Shown one piece after another: positions 5,963 through 10,157 of a stretch of 10,157 nt of DNA. Position 1 is the first letter of the stretch. Every line of letters starts with the position of its first letter. Below the pieces are notes generated by a model. It was not told where the DNA came from and made no database searches. It saw only the letters and a list, made by a program, of their open reading frames with translations. The stretch is from an uncultured Lachnospiraceae bacterium (lineage in GTDB: Bacteria > Bacillota > Clostridia > Lachnospirales > Lachnospiraceae), in the NCBI GenBank assembly GCA_902783445.1, contig CACZQX010000109.1, positions 1-10,157 of the forward strand, given 5' to 3'. The translations under genes were made by a program, and so were the position numbers.

Positions 5963-6742
5963 ATGGGAAAAAAATGCGCGATTTGCGGACGGGAAGCGGG
6001 CGCAATGGACAGGAAAAAGTTGGATAACGGAGAAGTGATCTGTTCTTGGTGTGTTGAAGCAATAAGTTTTTCCGAAGGCTTTAACAAGACAAGATTTAAG
6101 CAATCCTCTGTTGATGAATTAAAGGAACGAATTGAATTTGTAAAAAAAAGAAAGGCAAGAAACCAAGAAAGAATAAGCAAGTTTAAAATGACTTACGATA
6201 CAGGGTATATCTGGTTTGATGATGAAAATCAATGGTTTGCGCTGACAAGAGGTTTAATAAAGAAAAAAATAGATAATAGTTATGTATTTGATTACAATGA
6301 AATAATTGGCTATGAGTTAATAGATGATAGTGGTTCAGTAATGAAGGGAGGATTAGGAAAGGCCATTGTGGGAGGCGCACTACTTGGACCGGTAGGGGCA
6401 ATTGCAGGAGGAACCTCAAAAAAGATATCTCAGGTTTGCACCAGACTTGAACTTGTAATAACGACAAAAAATGTTGATTATCCAACTGTAAAGATTTATT
6501 ATTTGTCTGGCGAGACAAGCAAGACATCAATAACATACATTAATTGTATTGATAATGCACAAAAGATAATATCAAAGGTGAATATGATACTCAACCAAAT
6601 GCAAGAGGTGAATTCGAGAAATGATTTACCAGTGCAGTTATCTCCGGCTGACGAAATAAAAAAATATAAAGAATTGCTGGATATAGGTGCAATAACATTA
6701 GATGAGTTTGAAAGCAAGAAAAAACAATTGCTAAATCTATAA
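5963..6742 (+). CDS. DUF4428-like zinc ribbon protein with SHOCT C-terminus
   Basis: This 259-residue protein has three parts. An N-terminal zinc ribbon holds Cys5, Cys8, Cys27 and Cys30 in a CxxC-18-CxxC pattern (KCAICGREAG...VICSWC), as in DUF4428. A charged helix (about 49-73) leads to a PH-like beta domain (about 75-205) interrupted by the Gly-rich hydrophobic insert GKAIVGGALLGPVGAIAGG. The last 34 residues (226-259, ADEIKKYKELLDIGAITLDEFESKKKQLL) are a SHOCT domain (PF09851), a short oligomerisation module. There is no signal peptide; the Gly-rich insert could associate with membrane. This architecture is common in Firmicutes genomes and their phages, with no known activity. The start is set by GAGAGG at 5948-5953. 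It is the third gene of the lipoprotein cassette and ends before a strong bidirectional terminator. Confidence 0.85.
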   Translation: MGKKCAICGREAGAMDRKKLDNGEVICSWCVEAISFSEGFNKTRFKQSSVDELKERIEFVKKRKARNQERISKFKMTYDTGYIWFDDENQWFALTRGLIKKKIDNSYVFDYNEIIGYELIDDSGSVMKGGLGKAIVGGALLGPVGAIAGGTSKKISQVCTRLELVITTKNVDYPTVKIYYLSGETSKTSITYINCIDNAQKIISKVNMILNQMQEVNSRNDLPVQLSPADEIKKYKELLDIGAITLDEFESKKKQLLNL

Positions 6743-6789
6743 AAGACATATCAATTTATGTGAGTTTCGAATTTTTTAGTGATTTAACA

Positions 6790-6819
6790 AAAACAAGCGG
6801 CAGCAATGCCGCTTGTTTT
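6790..6819. terminator. Bidirectional intrinsic terminator between convergent genes
   Basis: A perfect 13-bp stem pairs 6790-6802 (AAAACAAGCGGCA) with 6807-6819 (TGCCGCTTGTTTT) around a GCAA loop, a GNRA tetraloop when read rightward. Flanking A and T runs give U-tracts in both directions. It ends the lipoprotein cassette and the convergent ATPase gene, whose stop codon overlaps the stem by two bases. Confidence 0.9.
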
Positions 6820-8200
6820 AGTACATATCTTCAATGCTTATCAATATACAGTTATCAGCGTTTTTAAGAACATAATCTGTAAAGCCGGAAAGAGAAAAAA
6901 TACATATTGTTGGTTTTGAAACAGGCAAATATTTTATTTTATCAATAAGTTTTAGATATTCAGCCTTATCAAAAGGAGTATTTTTGAATTTGCATTCTGC
7001 AACGAGTGAAATTTTTTTGTCGTTCTTACCCAGCAAATCTATTTCTATTTGTTTTTTATCACCATTCTCATCTTTTACGGTATCTTGATAATTAACTATT
7101 TCCGTAAGGATAGGAATATCGGATTGTCCGGCATGCATTAGAAGATATTCCGATGCCATCTTTTCAAATACTTTTCCCATATAATCATGCAGTTTCTCTT
7201 TGACATTTGAATAGTAATAAACTTCGCCATTGCCTGCATTTATAAGGCTTGTGGCTCTGTTGACGTATTTGAACCAAAAATCAAGCATGCTGTCGTTGAG
7301 AACATAATAAGGCTTTTTAGAAACTCTTTTTTCCAGTATTTCTGCTTTGACAAGATTCTTGAGCGGGTATGTTACGTCATCTGAACCTACATACGAAGCT
7401 ATTTCGCTATTTTTACTATGACCTGTTGCAACAGCGGAAATAATGGAATTGTACAAAGCCGGGTTTTGCTTTTCACCGGATACCACAGTCCTTATTTGTT
7501 CTTCAGAAAAATATCCGCCCATAGAATAAAACTGATCAATTATATTTTCATCTAAACTGATTCTTGGGTTGAATTGGCATATATATTTTGCAACCCCGTT
7601 TGATAGACCATAACAAATAGCCTTTTCTTCGCAATTATAACTTTCCAAAAAAGCAGCGGTTTCCAGATAATTAAAAGGTTTGAGTTTTAATTCCAGATCA
7701 CTTCTTCCATGAAGAGGAGCCGATTCGGCAAGTACTTCATCTTTCATAAAACTGATAAGTGAACCGCAAAGAATAAAGAACAGATTTCCATGTTTCCATT
7801 GTGTGTCAATGATTTTCTGTAGCAAAGATTGAATATATGGACACTGTTTTGCAAGGTAGGGATATTCGTCGATAAAGAAAATGATACGTTCCTTATCGGC
7901 GTGTTTACCAACAAACTCAAAAAGTTTTTCGAAATCGTTGAATGTTATATTTCCGAGAAGATCAGGGGAAAGTGCGGTTAGAACCGATTCGGTCATCATG
8001 GATAATAATTCAGCCTCTCCACGTTCAACGGACGTAAACGAAATGTGTTTACAATCATGTTCGCTGATAAATTTGTTTATCAGCATGGTTTTACCGATTC
8101 TTCGTCGACCATATAGAACTGTCATTACAAACCCGTTTTGTTTGAACTTTTTGTTAAGAATATTTAATTCAGTGCTTCTTCCTCTGAATACTTCTTTCAT
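6818..8200 (-). CDS. AAA-type ATPase with C-terminal DUF234 / PD-(D/E)xK-like domain
   Basis: This 460-residue protein starts MKEVFRGRSTELNIL, the ATPase_2 (PF01637) start. Walker A is GRRRIGKT (31-38) and Walker B is IIFFIDEYPYLA (Asp111, Glu112). A sensor-like strand FFILCGS (141-147) and a conserved HGR (164-166) follow. The middle (about 260-330) looks like a winged helix (SEIASYVGSDDVTYPLKNLVKAEILEKR). The C-terminus has IEIDLLG...LVAECKFK, with Asp388, Glu402 and Lys404 forming the D-ExK core of a PD-(D/E)xK nuclease fold, as proposed for DUF234. Length and domain order are complete for the family. The proteins are widespread in archaea and anaerobic bacteria, and their role is not established; ATP-driven action on DNA is plausible. 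The ribosome site GGAGGG (8211-8206) is 5 bases from the ATG. It appears to be transcribed alone, from a promoter next to a large palindrome. Confidence 0.9.
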   Translation of the reverse strand: MKEVFRGRSTELNILNKKFKQNGFVMTVLYGRRRIGKTMLINKFISEHDCKHISFTSVERGEAELLSMMTESVLTALSPDLLGNITFNDFEKLFEFVGKHADKERIIFFIDEYPYLAKQCPYIQSLLQKIIDTQWKHGNLFFILCGSLISFMKDEVLAESAPLHGRSDLELKLKPFNYLETAAFLESYNCEEKAICYGLSNGVAKYICQFNPRISLDENIIDQFYSMGGYFSEEQIRTVVSGEKQNPALYNSIISAVATGHSKNSEIASYVGSDDVTYPLKNLVKAEILEKRVSKKPYYVLNDSMLDFWFKYVNRATSLINAGNGEVYYYSNVKEKLHDYMGKVFEKMASEYLLMHAGQSDIPILTEIVNYQDTVKDENGDKKQIEIDLLGKNDKKISLVAECKFKNTPFDKAEYLKLIDKIKYLPVSKPTICIFSLSGFTDYVLKNADNCILISIEDMY

Positions 8201-8212
8201 TTTAACCCTCCG

Positions 8213-8266
8213 TTAACCGAAATGCATTTCACCGAAATTGATTTCGACGAAATGCATTTCGGTTAA
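8213..8266. promoter_or_regulatory. 54-bp composite palindrome in the ATPase leader
   Basis: Perfect 18-bp inverted arms, TTAACCGAAATGCATTTC (8213-8230) and its reverse complement (8249-8266), flank an 18-bp centre. Each arm contains the 12-bp palindrome GAAATGCATTTC, and the centre holds a near copy, GAAATTGATTTC (8234-8245). This gives three dyads at exact 15-bp steps (8219, 8234, 8249), capped by TTAACC and GGTTAA. It begins about where the ATPase transcript should start and ends one base from the ribosome site. It can act as an operator array in DNA or as a hairpin at the mRNA 5' end. Confidence 0.85.
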
Positions 8267-8270
8267 TTTA

Positions 8271-8299
8271 ATTTTAGAACATTTAGGTTGATAAATCAA
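8271..8299 (-). promoter_or_regulatory. Promoter of the ATPase gene
   Basis: Read leftward, TTGATT (8299-8294) and TAAAAT (8276-8271) are 17 bp apart. The predicted start, near 8264, falls at the outer edge of the 54-bp palindrome, so the palindrome covers the whole untranslated leader. Confidence 0.6.
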
Positions 8300-8303
8300 G
8301 CAT

Positions 8304-8338
8304 AAAAAAGGCGGCGCCTCAATATATGAAGTGCCGCC
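8304..8338 (-). terminator. Intrinsic terminator of the dehydrogenase gene
   Basis: Read leftward, GGCGGCACTTC (8338-8328) pairs with GAGGCGCCGCC (8320-8310), with one mismatch and one G-U pair, a 7-base loop and then a T6 tract (8309-8304). It lies 18 bases after the gene's stop and separates it from the ATPase promoter. The sequence is nearly the same as the terminator at 3302-3330 in opposite orientation. Confidence 0.85.
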
Positions 8339-8356
8339 AGATAGCTAAGTGTTAAT

Positions 8357-9130
8357 TTACATACATGTATATCCGCCGTCTACAGGAAGAATGCATCCGT
8401 TTACGTATGTGCTTGCAGGAGCTGAAAGGAAAATAGCCGCGCTGTCAAGCTCACCTTCGTGGCCGTATCTTGCCATAGGAATCATAGTTCTGGCGTAATT
8501 TTGGAACATTTCAGTATCCAAAGTTTCTTTTGTAAGAGGAGTTTCAAAATATCCCGGACAAATAGCATTAACGGTAATACCTTTATCACCCCATTCGCTG
8601 GCAAGGGCACGTGTTAAGTTTACAACGCCGCCTTTTGCTGCATGATAAGGAGTAGCAGGGGCAATTTTGTTACCAACAAGGCCATACATGGAAGCGATGT
8701 TGATGATTCTTCCGTAGCCTGCAGGAATCATTGCCTTTTTGGCAACTTCTCTTGCTACCTTAAAAGAACCGAATAAGTCTATATTTATTTCATTTGAGAA
8801 CTGTTCGTCTGTAATGTCTTCAGCAGGAGCAACGGCGCCTGTGCCGGCATTGTTAATTAAAATATCGATTCTGCCGAATTTTGACATAATGCTTTCAACG
8901 GCTTTGTCAATTAGGTTGGTATCTGTGATATCGCAAGAAACACCCATAGCCTGAACACCGAATTCTTCGGAGATGTTTTTTGCAACTTCATCTACCATAT
9001 TCTGGCGTCTTGCAAGGGCAACAATGTTAGCACCCTGGTTAGCCAATGCTTTTGCCATCTGAACACCCAGTCCCGATGAACAACCTGTAACAACCGCAAC
9101 CTGTCCCGAAAGATCAAAATAATTCTTCAT
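8357..9130 (-). CDS. Short-chain dehydrogenase/reductase (classical SDR)
   Basis: This 257-residue, full-length classical SDR has the cofactor motif TGCSSGLG (15-22) and NNAG (93-96). The catalytic set is Asn116, Ser147 (NIASMYG), Tyr162 and Lys166 (YHAAK). The segment after the second strand, ALARRQ with Arg41/Arg42 and no acidic residue, favours NADP(H). PGYFETPLT follows the active site and VNGCILPVDGGYTCM ends the protein as usual. The opening MKNYFDLSGQVAVVTG resembles gluconate 5-dehydrogenase and FabG-like sugar or alcohol dehydrogenases, so a cytoplasmic NADP-dependent polyol, keto-acid or 3-oxoacyl reductase is likely; the substrate cannot be decided from sequence alone. The start ATG has AGAGG about 10 bases upstream. 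It is a single gene divergent from a MocR regulator, which may control it. Confidence 0.92.
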   Translation of the reverse strand: MKNYFDLSGQVAVVTGCSSGLGVQMAKALANQGANIVALARRQNMVDEVAKNISEEFGVQAMGVSCDITDTNLIDKAVESIMSKFGRIDILINNAGTGAVAPAEDITDEQFSNEINIDLFGSFKVAREVAKKAMIPAGYGRIINIASMYGLVGNKIAPATPYHAAKGGVVNLTRALASEWGDKGITVNAICPGYFETPLTKETLDTEMFQNYARTMIPMARYGHEGELDSAAIFLSAPASTYVNGCILPVDGGYTCM

Positions 9131-9170
9131 GTTTCATAACCTCTTTTCTCTTTTTGTTGATTTATTGCTG

Positions 9171-9198
9171 AATATAGATAAAAAAACAAATAATTGAA
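9171..9198 (-). promoter_or_regulatory. Candidate promoter of the dehydrogenase gene
   Basis: Read leftward, TTCAAT (9198-9193) and TATATT (9176-9171) are 16 bp apart. The -35 box overlaps one copy of the ATTGAAT repeat. The region is very AT-rich, so other pairs are possible. Confidence 0.35.
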
Positions 9199-9218
9199 TC
9201 TGATAAATTGTATTGAAT
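9193..9218 (+). promoter_or_regulatory. Direct repeat ATTGAAT x2 in the divergent region (candidate MocR site)
   Basis: ATTGAAT occurs at 9193-9199 and 9212-9218, 19 bp apart, about two helical turns on the same face. MocR regulators commonly bind direct repeats near their own divergent promoters, so this is a fair candidate operator. The motif is short and AT-rich, so chance cannot be excluded. Confidence 0.35.
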
Positions 9219-9230
9219 TAAATACCATCA

Positions 9231-9259
9231 TTGACTATTATATATATTTCTGATATCTT
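9231..9259 (+). promoter_or_regulatory. Promoter of the MocR regulator gene
   Basis: TTGACT (9231-9236) and TATCTT (9254-9259) are 17 bp apart. The -35 box is one base off consensus. The expected leader is about 30 bases, ending in AGGAGG (9286-9291). Confidence 0.6.
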
Positions 9260-9297
9260 GTGAATAACCAAAATTTGAAAATTTTAGGAGGTCAGAT

Positions 9298-10157
9298 TTG
9301 CTAACCGTATCTTTGGATTATAACAGTAAGAAATCACTTTACATACAGCTTTACGAATCAATAAAGGAACAAATAATAAAAAAACAGCTTGATTCAAACA
9401 GTCGCCTTCCGTCAAAAAGAGCCCTTTCGATGCATTTGGGAGTAAGCATAAAAACGGTAGAAAACGCCTATTCTCAGCTGCTTTTGGAAGGATACATTTT
9501 GTCTAAAGAAAGAAAAGGCTTTTTTGTAAACATTATAGAAGATTTCAGGACCGGCAAAAAGGAATCGAAGAAGTTTGTATCAAGTTACAGAGATGACGAA
9601 TATGCTGTGGATTTGAAATCCAACAGAAATGCGATAGAAGAATTTCCCATATCCACTTGGTGCAAAACCATGAGGGAGATTCTTTCTTATAAAGATGAAA
9701 AGCTGTTTGAAACCGTACCCTTTAACGGAATTGCCCCTCTTAGAATAGAGATTGCCAAGTTTTTACATGAGTTTCGAGGTATGGAAGTATCACCTGACCA
9801 GATTGTTGTAGGAGCCGGAACGGAATATATGTATTCCAGACTTATTCAAATGTTTGACAGAAATACAAGCTACGCTGTTGAAGATCCGGGATACAAAATG
9901 ATAAGGGCTTTGTATAAAAGCAATGGTGTAAGCTTTAAAGCTATTCCGGTTGACGATGAGGGAATAAGAGTTGATGAGCTTGAAAAAACAGATTGCAGTT
10001 TGGTTCATGTTTCGCCGGCACAACAATTTCCCTTGGGTTCTGTTATGCCCATAAACAGACGCTTGGAGCTTTTGCAATGGGTAAACAAAAAACCCGGAAG
10101 ATACATTATAGAAGATGACTATGACAGCGAATACAGGCTGCATGGTGTCAGTGTTGC
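9298..10157 (+). CDS. MocR-family regulator (GntR HTH fused to aminotransferase-like domain), 5' part
   Basis: The gene starts at TTG 9298, 6 bases after a perfect AGGAGG (9286-9291), and stays open for 286 codons to the window end. Residues 13-77 are a GntR winged helix (SLYIQLYESIKEQI, RLPSKRALSMHLGVSIKTVENAYSQLLLEGYI, KGFFV). After a linker of about 30 residues comes a fold-type-I aminotransferase-like domain (from about 105), with VEDPGY, SPAQQFPLGSVMP (239-251) and EDDYDSEYR (272-280). The last carries the Asp and Tyr that contact pyridoxal phosphate. The PLP-binding lysine would lie beyond the window. MocR proteins (PdxR, GabR, TauR) sense PLP or amino-group ligands and activate or repress nearby, often divergent, genes. 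Here the divergent gene is the dehydrogenase. No PLP-synthesis gene is visible, so PdxR identity is not claimed. Confidence 0.93.
   Translation, partial: MLTVSLDYNSKKSLYIQLYESIKEQIIKKQLDSNSRLPSKRALSMHLGVSIKTVENAYSQLLLEGYILSKERKGFFVNIIEDFRTGKKESKKFVSSYRDDEYAVDLKSNRNAIEEFPISTWCKTMREILSYKDEKLFETVPFNGIAPLRIEIAKFLHEFRGMEVSPDQIVVGAGTEYMYSRLIQMFDRNTSYAVEDPGYKMIRALYKSNGVSFKAIPVDDEGIRVDELEKTDCSLVHVSPAQQFPLGSVMPINRRLELLQWVNKKPGRYIIEDDYDSEYRLHGVSV

Noticed and set aside
7881..8216. Rightward open frame of 111 codons opposite the ATPase start
   Set aside because: It lies opposite the Walker A and B coding region and shows no family features of its own.
8213..8266. CRISPR-like repeat array
   Set aside because: The three units are 12-bp dyads with only 3-base gaps and no variable spacers, so this is an operator or hairpin type element.
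9790..10143. Leftward open frame of 117 codons at the right end
   Set aside because: It lies fully inside the MocR gene, which has clear domain motifs in the other strand; a shadow frame.

Overview
The window looks like chromosomal DNA of a low-GC Gram-positive anaerobe, most likely a member of the Clostridia (Lachnospiraceae-like). The evidence is AT-rich intergenic DNA, strong AGGAGG-type ribosome sites, ATG/TTG starts, sigma-A-like promoters, and a set of families common in that group: TM-type nitroreductase, DUF2974 hydrolase, NfeD plus SPFH/stomatin, MocR regulator, DUF4428-SHOCT protein, Ltp-repeat lipoprotein and DUF234-type ATPase. This assignment is inference; no RNA gene or marker gene is present to fix the taxon.

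Left part (1-3340): the 3' part of a nitroreductase-family gene is followed by a promoter in which two TGTTAACA palindromes form a long inverted repeat (676-722). That promoter drives a probable three-gene operon: a DUF2974 alpha/beta hydrolase (GHSKGG nucleophile motif), a short NfeD membrane protein and an SPFH/stomatin-like (QmcA-type) membrane scaffold protein. The operon ends at a GC-rich terminator.

Middle part (3350-8300): an accessory-looking, lower-GC block. It holds a leftward small XRE/Cro-type regulator whose best start codon is AUU; a divergent, apparently internally deleted gene (exported N-terminus joined out of frame to a GYEPCKRCY tail); a rightward cassette of two lipoproteins and a zinc-ribbon/SHOCT protein; and, convergent to it, a leftward AAA-type ATPase with a C-terminal PD-(D/E)xK-like domain (ATPase_2/DUF234). 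The ATPase is preceded by a striking 54-bp composite palindrome. The larger lipoprotein carries three Ltp repeats, a domain known from prophage superinfection-exclusion lipoproteins, so the cassette may act at the cell surface against phage or on DNA or peptides at the envelope. That role is a hypothesis.

Right part (8300-10157): a leftward short-chain dehydrogenase/reductase with its own terminator, and a divergent MocR (GntR-aminotransferase fusion) regulator that begins at a TTG with a perfect AGGAGG and runs off the window end. The divergent pair suggests, but does not prove, that the MocR protein controls the dehydrogenase.

Terminators sharing a GGCGGCACTT core occur on both sides of the accessory block (about 3302-3377 and 8310-8338).
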